Below are positions 33,775 through 41,866 of a stretch of DNA of 51,057 nt, one piece after another. The notes under the pieces were generated by a model that saw nothing but the letters and a program-made list of their open reading frames with translations, did not search any database and was not told the origin of the DNA. Positions within the stretch are counted from its first letter, which is position 1; each line of letters opens with the position of its first letter. A program made the position numbers and the translations under genes. The stretch is from UBA5336 sp964492485 (GTDB lineage Bacteria > Pseudomonadota > Alphaproteobacteria > Caulobacterales > Hyphomonadaceae): contig CAZBKM010000019.1 of the NCBI GenBank assembly GCA_964492485.1, positions 1 through 51,057 of the forward strand, written 5' to 3'.

Positions 33775-34983
33775 TTAGCTATAGATTTCGAACAGGCCGG
33801 CTGCGCCCATGCCGCCGCCGATGCACATGGTGACGACGCCCCATTTTGCGCCCCGGCGCTGGCCCTCCAGCAGCAGCGACCCGGTGCAGCGCGCGCCGGT
33901 CATGCCGAAGGGGTGGCCGATGGAGATCGAGCCGCCGTTCACATTGTACTTCTCCGGATCGATGCCGAGATGGTCGCGGCAGTAGAGACACTGCGAGGCG
34001 AACGCCTCGTTCAGTTCCCACAGGTCGATGTCGTCGACCTTCAGCCCGTGCCGGTCGAGCAGGCGTGGCACCGCCTTCACCGGGCCGATGCCCATCTCGT
34101 CCGGGTCGACGCCGGCCACGTTGAAGCCGACGAACCGGCCCAGCGGCTTGATGTTGCGGCGTGCGGCTTCCTCGGCTTCCATGACGACGAGGGCAGCCGC
34201 CCCATCGGAGAGCTGGGACGCATTGCCGGCCGTGACGTACTTGCCTTCCTTCACGACCATGCCGCCGGAAAAGACCGGCTTGAGGCCCGCCAGCGTCTCC
34301 ACGGTGGTGCCGGGACGGTTGCAGTCGTCCCGGTCGACGATGACCTCCTCATAGGTTTCCTCGCCGGTTTCCTTGTTGACCAGCTTCATGCGGGTCTTCA
34401 GCGGGGCGATCTCCTCGGACATCCAGCCCTTTTCCTGGAAAACGGCCGTGCGGCGCTGGGATTCCGCCGCATACTCGTCCTGGGCTTCGCGCGACACGCC
34501 GTAACGGTCGGCGACGATCTCGGCCGTCTCGATCATGGTCATCCAGATCGCCGGCCACTGCTTCATCAGTTCGTCTTCGGTATAGCGATACGTGTTCATG
34601 TGGCCGGAGCGGTTCACCAGCGAGAGGCTCTCCACGCCGCCGCCGATGGCCACCGAGGCGCCCTCATTGATCACGGTGTGGGCCGCGTTGGCCACGGCCT
34701 GCAGACCCGACGAGCAGAACCGGTTGATGGTCGCGCCCGACGTTGAGGAGGGGCACCCGGCCCACAGTGCCGCATTGCGGGCCACATTGTGGCCGGTCGC
34801 GCCTTCCGGCTGCGCACTGCCCAGGAACACGTCCTCGACCTCTGCGGCCTCGATTCCGGCCCGTTCGATGGCGCTCTTGATCGCATGACCCGCCATGGTG
34901 ATGCCATGGGTGTCGTTGAGCCCGCCTCGATGTGTTTTCGTAAGCGCGGTACGGGCGGTTGAAACGATGACGGCTTCACGCAT
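33775..34983 (-). CDS. Acetyl-CoA acyltransferase (thiolase)
   Basis: A 402-residue thiolase. Catalytic Cys90 (NRFCSSGLQ), His357 (GGSISIGHPFGMTG) and Cys387 (TMCIGGGMGAAG) are all present, as is ELNEAFASQ. It either cleaves 3-ketoacyl-CoA at the end of beta-oxidation or condenses two acetyl-CoA; sequence alone does not decide, although the GHPFGMTGAR form is common among FadA/AcaB-type degradative enzymes. The start has AAGGAGG 9 bases upstream. An acyl-CoA dehydrogenase gene lies 0.8 kb away on the other strand, which fits a beta-oxidation role. Confidence 0.95.
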   Translation of the reverse strand: MREAVIVSTARTALTKTHRGGLNDTHGITMAGHAIKSAIERAGIEAAEVEDVFLGSAQPEGATGHNVARNAALWAGCPSSTSGATINRFCSSGLQAVANAAHTVINEGASVAIGGGVESLSLVNRSGHMNTYRYTEDELMKQWPAIWMTMIETAEIVADRYGVSREAQDEYAAESQRRTAVFQEKGWMSEEIAPLKTRMKLVNKETGEETYEEVIVDRDDCNRPGTTVETLAGLKPVFSGGMVVKEGKYVTAGNASQLSDGAAALVVMEAEEAARRNIKPLGRFVGFNVAGVDPDEMGIGPVKAVPRLLDRHGLKVDDIDLWELNEAFASQCLYCRDHLGIDPEKYNVNGGSISIGHPFGMTGARCTGSLLLEGQRRGAKWGVVTMCIGGGMGAAGLFEIYS

Positions 34984-35118
34984 GGTGGTTTCCTCCTTGA
35001 AATGGTGTGGCGTCGTCGCGGACCTTATCGTCCACGCCGCAGTGCCGCTAGGGTGCCGTTTACGTCAACTTTCGGGCGCAGGGGCCGGTCGCTGTCCGGT
35101 CCCGACGACACCCCCATG

Positions 35119-35153
35119 AAAAAGGGGCACCGGCGCGCCGGCCGATGCCCCTC
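35119..35153 (-). terminator. Rho-independent terminator of the CC_3452-family gene
   Basis: On the minus strand GGGGCATCGGC pairs with GCCGGTGCCCC (one G-U pair) and is followed by TTTTTC. It starts about 20 bases after the stop at 35175. Confidence 0.85.
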
Positions 35154-35174
35154 TCAACGGACTGAAGCGTTCGC

Positions 35175-35477
35175 TCAGCCTTTCGCGGCGCTGTTGCACT
35201 CGGCGAGTTCTTCTGCGGTCAGCTCGCCATTCTCGCTGGAAAAACCAGCCAGTTGGCCGATCTCCTTCGCCACCTGCTTGCAGGCGCGAACGGTCGGCGA
35301 CTTGCGGGCGAGCTCGGCGACACAGGTGTCGCCGTCGCAGGTCCAGATCGCCCGGTTTGCGATGATCTCAGTGCCGTCTTCGACCGGATTGGCCAGAGCG
35401 GCGGTAAACAGGGTGCCAGCAAGGGCCGGCGCGGTCAGACCGATGGATCCGGCCGTCAGGAGGAGAATGCGAAGCAT
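35175..35477 (-). CDS. CC_3452-family small secreted protein
   Basis: A 100-residue protein with a signal peptide (1-20, APALAG). The mature part has the family pattern IWTCDGDTCVAELARKSPTV, then ACKQVAKEIG and ELTAEELAECN, with four cysteines likely to form disulfides in the periplasm. The family is known from Caulobacter and relatives and has no assigned function. The start at 35477 has AAGGGG 9 bases upstream. Monocistronic, with its own terminator. Confidence 0.85.
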   Translation of the reverse strand: MLRILLLTAGSIGLTAPALAGTLFTAALANPVEDGTEIIANRAIWTCDGDTCVAELARKSPTVRACKQVAKEIGQLAGFSSENGELTAEELAECNSAAKG

Positions 35478-35775
35478 GGAGGAAACCCCTTGGTCACGTG
35501 CTCGGTGCCGGCCTGGATCGGTCCGCCGACACAGCCCGGGTTATAGAACGGCTGAATGAAATGTCCAGCATTCAGTGAACGCTGTTCACAGCGCGGCTTG
35601 AGACGAAGCCGCGCGGGAGGGCGGGCAAGCCAGCGGCCAATGCGCAGGTTGACCCTCCGTCCCCGATTGCGCCGGGGGGACAGGCGCGTACACTTCAGGC
35701 ACAGAATGGGCCCCGCACCAACGCTGCCGGCCGGCGCGGACCATGCCCGCACAGGGCCGGACCTGGGAGGACGAC

Positions 35776-37071
35776 ATGGATTTCAATCTGCCCCGCGAGC
35801 TGCTCGACTATCTCGACGAGCTCGACGATTTCATCGCGCGCGAGATCAAGCCGCTGGAAGAGGCCGATGACAATATCCGCTTCTTCGATCATCGCAGGGA
35901 GTGGGCGCGTACCGATTTCGACCGGGGCGGCCTGCCCCGCGAGGAGTGGGAACACCTCCTGCGCAAGGCGAAACGGAAAGCCGACGAGGCCGGACATCTG
36001 CGCTATGCCCTGCCCAGGGAGTTCGGCGGTCAGGATGGCACCAATCTCGGCATGGCGGTGATCCGTGAACACCTTGCCCGGAAGGGCCTGGGGCTGCACA
36101 ACGACCTGCAGAACGAGCATTCGATCGTCGGCAATTTCCCGCAGATCCTCATGCTGCGCGACTTCGCCCGGGACGACCAGAAACACCTGATCCAGGACGC
36201 GCTGGACGGTAAGTTCATCGCCACCTTCGGTCTGACGGAGCCCGATCACGGGTCCGACGCCACGCACATGGAGACCCGCGCCGTGAAGGAGACCCGCGAC
36301 GGCAAGCCGGGCTGGCGGATCAATGGCGAGAAGATGTGGACGACCGGGATGCATGTGGCGACGCACATGATGTGCTTTGCCCGCACCTCGGGGAAGGATG
36401 GTGATGCGCGCGGCATTTCCTGCCTGCTGGTGCCCGCCGACGATCCGGGTGTGAAGATCGAGGAGTATCTCTGGACCTTCAACATGCCCACCGATCATCC
36501 GCGGGTCTCCATTACCGACGTCTGGGTGCCGGAGGAGGCGGTTTTCGGTCCGCCGGAGGGGGGGCTCGCGCTGGCCCAGCATTTCGTCCACGAGAACCGG
36601 ATCCGCCAGGCGGCGAGTTCCGTCGGGGCGGCCATCTACTGCCTGGAGGAAAGCATCGCCTATGCCCGGACGCGTGCGCCTTTCGGCAAGCCACTGGCGG
36701 TCAATCAGGCGATACAGTTCCCCATCGTCGACCTGATGAGTGAGGCGGAAATGCTGCGTCTCTTCATCTTCAAGACGGCCTGGGAGATGGACCAGATGTC
36801 GAAGCCGGACGTGGCCGTCTATCTTTCCGACAAGGTCTCGATGTGTAATTACCGCGCCAACCGGCTCTGCTGCGAGGCGGCCGACCGGGCGATGCAGGTG
36901 CATGGCGGTCTGGGCTATTCCCGTCACAAGCCCTTCGAGCACATCTACCGCCACCACCGGCGCTACAGGATCACGGAAGGGTCGGAGGAGATCCAGATGC
37001 GCAAGGTCGCCGGGCATCTCTTCGGCTTCATGGGGCCGCGCAAGGATGAGGTGGCGAAGGCGGCGGAGTGA
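35776..37071 (+). CDS. Acyl-CoA dehydrogenase
   Basis: A 431-residue FAD enzyme that introduces the alpha-beta double bond into acyl-CoA. Seen: FGLTEPDHGSDATHMETRAV (FAD and substrate binding), WRINGEKMWTTGMHVATHMMCFARTSG, RIRQAASSVGAAIYCLEESI, MQVHGGLGYSRHKPFEHIYRHHRRYRITEGSEEIQ near the C-terminus, which carries the typical EGSEE. It is of the longer FadE10/11-like type; chain-length preference is unknown. ATG 35776 follows GGGAGG at 6 bases. The nearby thiolase gene (opposite strand) suggests fatty-acid use. Confidence 0.95.
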   Translation: MDFNLPRELLDYLDELDDFIAREIKPLEEADDNIRFFDHRREWARTDFDRGGLPREEWEHLLRKAKRKADEAGHLRYALPREFGGQDGTNLGMAVIREHLARKGLGLHNDLQNEHSIVGNFPQILMLRDFARDDQKHLIQDALDGKFIATFGLTEPDHGSDATHMETRAVKETRDGKPGWRINGEKMWTTGMHVATHMMCFARTSGKDGDARGISCLLVPADDPGVKIEEYLWTFNMPTDHPRVSITDVWVPEEAVFGPPEGGLALAQHFVHENRIRQAASSVGAAIYCLEESIAYARTRAPFGKPLAVNQAIQFPIVDLMSEAEMLRLFIFKTAWEMDQMSKPDVAVYLSDKVSMCNYRANRLCCEAADRAMQVHGGLGYSRHKPFEHIYRHHRRYRITEGSEEIQMRKVAGHLFGFMGPRKDEVAKAAE

Positions 37072-37204
37072 TGCGCCGGTCTTAACGCCGCTTAACCGGA
37101 TCGGGTCGGAAAATGAACGAATCGGCCCGGCCCGGTAACGCTTCAGGAACCAAGCGCGGCGACACTGTCCCCATAGATGCACAGCCTATGAGGACATCGG
37201 CCCC

Positions 37205-37630
37205 ATGTTGAGAGACCTGATCCGCCACGTGGCGAGCGAGACGCAACTGACCCAGTCGCAGGCGCGCGATGCGCTCGGCGTCATCTTCAACGCCGCCGAC
37301 CGCCAGGGCTCTCCCTTCGCCGCCTCGCTGTTCAGACGCCTGCCCGGCGCCCGGACGCTTGCGGCCCGCACGGGCGCCGAGCTGGGCGCACCGAACGGTG
37401 TGCTGGCCCGCCTGATCGAGCAGACCCCCGGTGGCCGGCGCGAAGTGTCGACCCGCATGCTCCGCGACCTGCAGGCACTGGGTCTGGGGCATGAGACCAT
37501 CGGCCGGATCATGCCGGCGGTCGCGGCCTATGCCGAGACCAGCTACGGCATCACGGGGTTCGGCCATCTCGGCGATCTGATTGGCAGCGATCCGGCGAAG
37601 GAGGCGACCCGGATTTCGGCGGCGGCCTGA
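37205..37630 (+). CDS. Unrecognised small helical protein
   Basis: A 141-residue, mostly alpha-helical, Ala/Leu/Arg-rich soluble protein (MLRDLIRHVASETQLTQSQA, MLRDLQALGLGHETIGRIMP). It loosely resembles small DUF2267/DUF2780-type proteins, but not enough to assign it. There is no signal peptide or Cys. Good spacing and a strong terminator behind it support a real gene. Upstream, TTAAC-N5-TTAAC at 37082-37096 resembles a CtrA site with the wrong spacing. Confidence 0.7.
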   Translation: MLRDLIRHVASETQLTQSQARDALGVIFNAADRQGSPFAASLFRRLPGARTLAARTGAELGAPNGVLARLIEQTPGGRREVSTRMLRDLQALGLGHETIGRIMPAVAAYAETSYGITGFGHLGDLIGSDPAKEATRISAAA

Positions 37631-37663
37631 CGCACGACACCAAGATAGGCGATACAGAGAATT

Positions 37664-37683
37664 GGCCGCCCTTCGGGGCGGCC
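37664..37683. terminator. Terminator with UUCG tetraloop
   Basis: GGCCGCCC-TTCG-GGGCGGCC followed by TCTTTCG: an exceptionally stable 8-base-pair hairpin, 33 bases after the stop of the small helical protein. It can also serve the convergent VWA gene. Confidence 0.85.
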
Positions 37684-37729
37684 TCTTTCGTTTCGGGTCC
37701 ATTCGGGTGCAGCGGCCGCTACCGATGGC

Positions 37730-37773
37730 GCGCTTCCTGACGGCGAACCGGTACCCACTTCGCCTGGAAGCGC
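37730..37773. repeat. Palindromic repeat R3, copy 4
   Basis: GCGCTTCCTGACGGCGAACC, GGTACCCACTTCGCC, TGGAAGCGC: the R3 core with compensating arms (GCGCTTCC/GGAAGCGC). On the minus strand it starts directly behind the TAA of the VWA gene. Confidence 0.75.
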
Positions 37774-38955
37774 TTAGCGCTGAAGTTCCTTCATCGCCTC
37801 TTCTAGCCCCGCAAGCGTCAGTTCGAACATCCGGTCGGGGCCGATCAGCTGCCGCACGAGCTGGATCGAGGGTGTGTACTCCCAGGCCCCGGACTTCACC
37901 GGGTTCAGCCAGGCGAGGTTGGGATAGGTCTGGACGAAGCGCTGGATCCATAGCCCGCCCGGCTCATCGTTCCAATGCTCGACCGAACCGCCGGCATAAG
38001 TGATCTCGTAAGGGCTCATGGACGCGTCGCCGACGATGATCACCTTGTAGTCCGACGGGTATTTGTGCAGCACGTCCCACGTGGGAATCTGGTCGGAGCG
38101 CCGTCGGCGATTGTCCTTCCACAGACCTTCATAAGGGCAGTTGTGGAAGTAGAAGTGCTCCAGGTTCTTGATCTCGGATCGGGCGGCCGAGAACAATTCC
38201 TCACAGACCCGGATATGCGGATCCATCGAACCGCCGGCATCCAGAAGCAGGAGGACGCTCACCGCATTCCGGCGCTCCGGGCGCATGGACACGTCTAGAT
38301 AGCCCTGCTTGGCCGTGTTCTGGATCGTGCGATCGAGATCGAGTTCTTCTGCGGCACCGTCACGGGCCCAGCGGCGCAGACGTCGCAGCGCCATCTTGAT
38401 GTTGCGGGTACCGAGCTCGAGATTGTCGTCGTAATTCTTGAACTCGCGCTTGTCCCAGACCTTCACGGCGCGCCGATGGCGGGACTTATCCTGCCCGATG
38501 CGCACACCCTCGGGATTGTAGCCATTGGCGCCGAAGGGGGAGGTTCCACCCGTGCCGATCCACTTGTTGCCGCCCTCGTGGCGCTTTTCCTGCTCTTCGA
38601 GACGCTGCTTAAGGGTTTCCATCAGCTTCTCGAAACCGCCCATGGCTTCGATCTGGTCCATCTCCTCCTGGGTGAGGAACTTCTCCGTCATCTTGCGGAG
38701 CCAGTCCTCTGGCAGGTCGCGTACGTCAACGGCATCCTTCAGGGTGTCCAACCCCTTGAAGACATGACTGAAGACCCGGTCGAACTTGTCCAGGTTCCGT
38801 TCGTCCTTCACGAGGGTGGCCCGCGAGAGGTAGTAGAAATCCTCCACCTCCATGCCGATCACGTCGGCGTCCAGCGCGTCGAGAAGCGTCAGGTATTCAC
38901 GAAGGGTCACCGGGACCTTCGCGGCGCGCAGCTCGTTGAAGAAGTTCAGGAACAT
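37774..38955 (-). CDS. VWA-domain protein, CoxE-like
   Basis: A 393-residue cytoplasmic protein. Residues 1-130 are a helical adaptor (MFLNFFNELRAAKVPVTLRE), and about 230-390 form a von Willebrand A domain with MIDAS D239-x-G-x-S243 in LLLLDAGGSMDPH. In the CoxD/CoxE and MoxR/VWA families such a protein acts with a MoxR AAA+ ATPase to insert metals or remodel complexes. The matching MoxR gene is at 39982-40848 on the same strand, separated by an opposite-strand DUF2270 gene. The usual DxSxS is DxGxS here. No ribosome site stands out. Confidence 0.92.
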   Translation of the reverse strand: MFLNFFNELRAAKVPVTLREYLTLLDALDADVIGMEVEDFYYLSRATLVKDERNLDKFDRVFSHVFKGLDTLKDAVDVRDLPEDWLRKMTEKFLTQEEMDQIEAMGGFEKLMETLKQRLEEQEKRHEGGNKWIGTGGTSPFGANGYNPEGVRIGQDKSRHRRAVKVWDKREFKNYDDNLELGTRNIKMALRRLRRWARDGAAEELDLDRTIQNTAKQGYLDVSMRPERRNAVSVLLLLDAGGSMDPHIRVCEELFSAARSEIKNLEHFYFHNCPYEGLWKDNRRRRSDQIPTWDVLHKYPSDYKVIIVGDASMSPYEITYAGGSVEHWNDEPGGLWIQRFVQTYPNLAWLNPVKSGAWEYTPSIQLVRQLIGPDRMFELTLAGLEEAMKELQR

Positions 38956-39153
38956 GTGACGCCTGGCCTCCCGCTTGGTTGGCGCATGTCCGGCGAAACC
39001 GGCATGCCTTGACCGGGTCCACGCACTGGGCGTACCCGAGGTTCAAAACCCAAGGTAATACGCCTTTCGGCCCCTGTCCAAGTCCAATGGTGAGGTTCGG
39101 CCCGAACGCCGATTTTCCTTGGCGTGTCCCGAGAAAGGCGGTGGAGTGCACCC

Positions 39154-39966
39154 ATGAGCGAATTCGACGATCTGGAGGAGCCCGGTCCCGGAGCCCGTCA
39201 GCGTTTCGGGCTGGCTGGCAGCAAGGAGATCGGGGCGCTGGCGCATCTCTATCGTGCCGAGGTGTACCGGTCCACGATCTGGCGCCAGCGGCTGGACCAG
39301 ACGACAAATTGGGCCGTCGTGTCGACGGGCATCGCGCTCAGCGTGGTGTTTTCCGGACCCAACGCGTCGCCATTCCCGATCGTCCTCGTGGGGCTCCTCT
39401 GCGTCATGTTCCTGATGCTGGAGGCGCGCCGGTATCGGTTCTTCTATGTCTGGCGGTTCCGGGCGAGGGTTCTGGAAATCGCCTTCTATGTCCCGATCCT
39501 GCGCGGCGAGGGTGCAAACATCGCCATCGACCGGGGGACGGCGCTGTCCGATGATTACGAGAAGCCCCAGTACAGGATCAGCATGTTGCGGGCCGTCGGC
39601 CGTCGGCTGCGCCGCAACTATGGCTGGATGTTCGCGATTCAGGGTGTCGCCTACTTCGCCAAGATCCTGATCCACCCGACCGATGTGCAGACGCTGGAGG
39701 AGTTCACCTACCGGGCCCATATCGGTCCCATTCCGGGCTGGTTTGCCCTGGTCTCCGGGCTGGCCTTCCATGCGGCCTGGATCGGGGTGGCATGGTACAC
39801 ATGGAACGAGGAACGGGGCGACAAGACCAAGATGGCCGACTTCCTCGCGTCGCGCTCCGACGTCATGTCCGGCTTCGAGGATGTGGGTGGAGAGCAGGAC
39901 GATGTGGTCGCCACCATCTCCGAACTGGAGGAAAAGCCCGAACCGCCGCAGCGGAACGGGCGATAG
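39154..39966 (+). CDS. DUF2270 membrane protein
   Basis: A 270-residue protein with the DUF2270 pattern: LAHLYRAEVYRSTIWRQRLD, two membrane helices at about 55-95 (NWAVVSTGIALSVVFSG, FPIVLVGLLCVMFLMLEARR), RFFYVWRFRARVLEIAFYVP, a further helix AYFAKILIH and another near 210-228. The C-terminal tail is acidic and soluble. The family's function is unknown. ATG 39154 has GGAG 9 bases upstream. The gene is embedded between the VWA and MoxR genes but reads the other way; its stop is 15 bases from the MoxR stop (convergent). Confidence 0.85.
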   Translation: MSEFDDLEEPGPGARQRFGLAGSKEIGALAHLYRAEVYRSTIWRQRLDQTTNWAVVSTGIALSVVFSGPNASPFPIVLVGLLCVMFLMLEARRYRFFYVWRFRARVLEIAFYVPILRGEGANIAIDRGTALSDDYEKPQYRISMLRAVGRRLRRNYGWMFAIQGVAYFAKILIHPTDVQTLEEFTYRAHIGPIPGWFALVSGLAFHAAWIGVAWYTWNEERGDKTKMADFLASRSDVMSGFEDVGGEQDDVVATISELEEKPEPPQRNGR

Positions 39967-39981
39967 TCGGGAGCGGGGCTC

Positions 39982-40848
39982 CTATTCCGCGGGACCGCGT
40001 CGCCCGCCGGACTCGCGCCGCGACAGGAAGGCGAGCCGTTCGAACAGGGCCACGTCCTGTTCGTTCTTCAGCAGGGCGCCGTGCAGGGGCGGCGTCAGTT
40101 TCTCGGGATCGGTCTCGCGCACCGTTTCCAGGTCGATGTCCTCGTTCATGAGCAGCTTGAGCCAGTCGAGAAGTTCGCTCGTCGACGGCTTCTTCTTGAG
40201 GCCGGGCACCTCACGCATCGAATAGAAGGTGGTCAGCGCATCCTTCACGAGCTTCTGCTTGATGCCGGGATGGTGGACGTCGATGATCTCCCGCATCACC
40301 TGCTCGTCCGGGAACTTGATGAAGTGGAAGAAGCAGCGGCGCAGGAACGCGTCGGGCAGCTCTTTCTCATTGTTCGAGGTGATGATCACGATCGGACGCT
40401 GTTTGGCCTTCACGGTCTTGTCGAGCTCGTAGACATAGAACTCCATGCGGTCGAGTTCCTGCAGGAGGTCGTTTGGAAATTCGATGTCGGCCTTGTCGAT
40501 CTCGTCGATCAGCAGCACGGGGCGTTCGCCGGCTTCGAACGCCTCCCAGAGCTTCCCCTTCTTGATGTAGTTCGAAATGTCCTTCGCGCGCTCATCGCCG
40601 ATCTGCCCGTCGCGCAGACGCGAGACGGCATCGTACTCATACAGGCCTTGCTGGGCCTTGGTGGTCGACTTCACATGCCACTCGATCAGCGGCGCGCCGA
40701 GGGATTTCGCCACCTCGATGGCAAGCACGGTCTTGCCGGTCCCGGGTTCGCCCTTCACGAGAAGCGGGCGCTGCAACTGGATCGCGGCATTCACCGCGAC
40801 GCGCAGATCCTCGGTCGCGACATAATTCTCCGTCCCTTCGAAACGCAT
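39982..40848 (-). CDS. MoxR-family AAA+ ATPase
   Basis: A 288-residue ATPase. Walker A GEPGTGKT (33-40), Walker B PVLLIDEIDKAD (110-121), sensor 1 IVIITSNNEKELPDAFLRRC (arginine finger at the end). MoxR proteins pair with VWA-domain partners to act as maturation chaperones, as with CoxD/CoxE for CO dehydrogenase, though no molybdenum enzyme gene is here. ATG 40848 follows TTAGGAGA. The frame is open far upstream, across the promoter region, but the family starts at MRFEGTENYV. Its likely partner is encoded at 37774-38955. Confidence 0.94.
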   Translation of the reverse strand: MRFEGTENYVATEDLRVAVNAAIQLQRPLLVKGEPGTGKTVLAIEVAKSLGAPLIEWHVKSTTKAQQGLYEYDAVSRLRDGQIGDERAKDISNYIKKGKLWEAFEAGERPVLLIDEIDKADIEFPNDLLQELDRMEFYVYELDKTVKAKQRPIVIITSNNEKELPDAFLRRCFFHFIKFPDEQVMREIIDVHHPGIKQKLVKDALTTFYSMREVPGLKKKPSTSELLDWLKLLMNEDIDLETVRETDPEKLTPPLHGALLKNEQDVALFERLAFLSRRESGGRRGPAE

Positions 40849-40943
40849 ACCCGGTCTCCTAATCTTCGTTCGGCCCGACCTTAAGGGCTGGGGCGGCGTG
40901 TGCAAGCGCCGTTCGGCGATCGGGCCGGCTTTCCCGCCGGTCC

Positions 40944-40996
40944 GGGGCATGATCATGCCCGTTGCGGCGAACCAAACGGGCTCATGGGGCATGATC
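40944..40996. promoter_or_regulatory. Direct repeats in the moxR-flbT divergent promoter region
   Basis: GGGGCATGATC occurs at 40944-40954 and again at 40986-40996, 42 bases apart (four helical turns). ATGCCCGTT and AACGGGCTCAT between them form a broken inverted repeat. This could be a regulator site pair or a further intergenic repeat type. Confidence 0.4.
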
Positions 40997-41142
40997 CGGG
41001 CGTGACACCTTGATGCCGCATCAAGAAACTGCAACATTAGGTAGTCAAGTCCCGCATTTCCCGCGGAGGTGCGGCGCCCGGGCGCGAGAATCCGCCTATG
41101 TGGCAAATTCGTTTTGGCGGACATGGGTTGGGAAACGGGTCG

Positions 41143-41532
41143 ATGCCCCTGAAATTGTCTCTCAGGCCCGGCGAAGTCCTTGTCCTCAACGGGGCGGTGC
41201 TGCGCAATGGCGAGCGGCGCGGCGTGCTCTTGCTGGAAACCCGGGCCCGGATCCTGAGGGAAAAGGACATCCTGCAGCCCGAAGAGGTCCGCTCCTGCGA
41301 GGACCGGGCCTATTTCGCCGTCATGCAGCTCTATCTGAACGACGATCCGGCAGGTGAGGCGCACGCCTTCGCCTGCGATGCGCTGGCCGACCTGATCGCC
41401 AACAGCGACGACCCGGCCCGGCGGGATATCGCCCTCGACGCCGCCGCCGCACTGGCGGCCGACGCGACCTACCAGGCCCTGTCGCGGTGCCGGGTGTTGC
41501 GCGACGTGGCTGGGGAGGCGCGGCTTGGCTGA
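41143..41532 (+). CDS. flbT: Flagellin synthesis regulator FlbT
   Basis: A 129-residue FlbT-family protein. In Caulobacter FlbT binds the flagellin mRNA 5' leader and limits flagellin synthesis until the hook is assembled. Seen: LKLSLRPGEVLVLNGAVLRN, RGVLLLETRARILREKDIL, AYFAVMQLYL, which are the conserved family segments. ATG 41143 is chosen from the family start; GGGAAACGGG upstream is a modest ribosome site. Its usual partner flaF is not recognisable; the next gene is an unrelated-looking protein overlapping the flbT stop. Confidence 0.93.
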   Translation: MPLKLSLRPGEVLVLNGAVLRNGERRGVLLLETRARILREKDILQPEEVRSCEDRAYFAVMQLYLNDDPAGEAHAFACDALADLIANSDDPARRDIALDAAAALAADATYQALSRCRVLRDVAGEARLG

Positions 41533-41857
41533 CTGCGAAGGGCGAGAGCGTGTGCCACGCGAGGGGGATGGCCCCGTCCTGTCGCTGGAAGCGGCGCTGG
41601 CGGCGCTTGACGCCTGCGCGTTTCCGCCCGACGCCCGGATCGATCTTGGGCGTGGTTGGCAGACGTCGCTGCAGGAAGGGGAGGCGCCCGACCGGTTGCA
41701 CCGACGCCTGGCGGCCTACCGCACCCACCTGGCCCTGGCTGTGGCCGCAGCGGATCGCGCGTCGCCGGCCGACCGGCAATCCGATGCCGTCGGGGCTGGT
41801 CTCAGGGTCACGCCACAAGCGAGGCGGCTGCTCGACGCGGTGCGTGAGGCGCGGTAA
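41525..41857 (+). CDS. Unknown 110-residue protein coupled to flbT
   Basis: I do not recognise this protein. It starts at TTG 41525 inside the last codons of flbT, with GGGGAGG 6 bases upstream, an unusually strong site for a TTG start; the overlap (TTGGCTGA) implies translational coupling. The sequence is helical and charged, with LSLEAALAALDACAFPPDAR, GWQTSLQEGEAPDRLHRRLA and AGLRVTPQARRLLDAVREAR. It occupies the position where flaF or another flagellin chaperone often lies, but it does not look like FlaF. A role in flagellar regulation is inference from position only. Confidence 0.7.
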   Translation: MADCEGRERVPREGDGPVLSLEAALAALDACAFPPDARIDLGRGWQTSLQEGEAPDRLHRRLAAYRTHLALAVAAADRASPADRQSDAVGAGLRVTPQARRLLDAVREAR

Positions 41858-41866
41858 GGCGTGCCT

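Noticed and set aside
37082..37096. CtrA-like site TTAAC-N5-TTAAC before the small helical protein gene
   Set aside because: The spacing is N6 between TTAA cores, not N7, and it lies directly behind the acyl-CoA dehydrogenase stop.
41101..41120. Sigma-54-like promoter (TGGCAAATTC...TTGG) before flbT
   Set aside because: The GG to GC spacing is off by two bases and the -12 element is missing.
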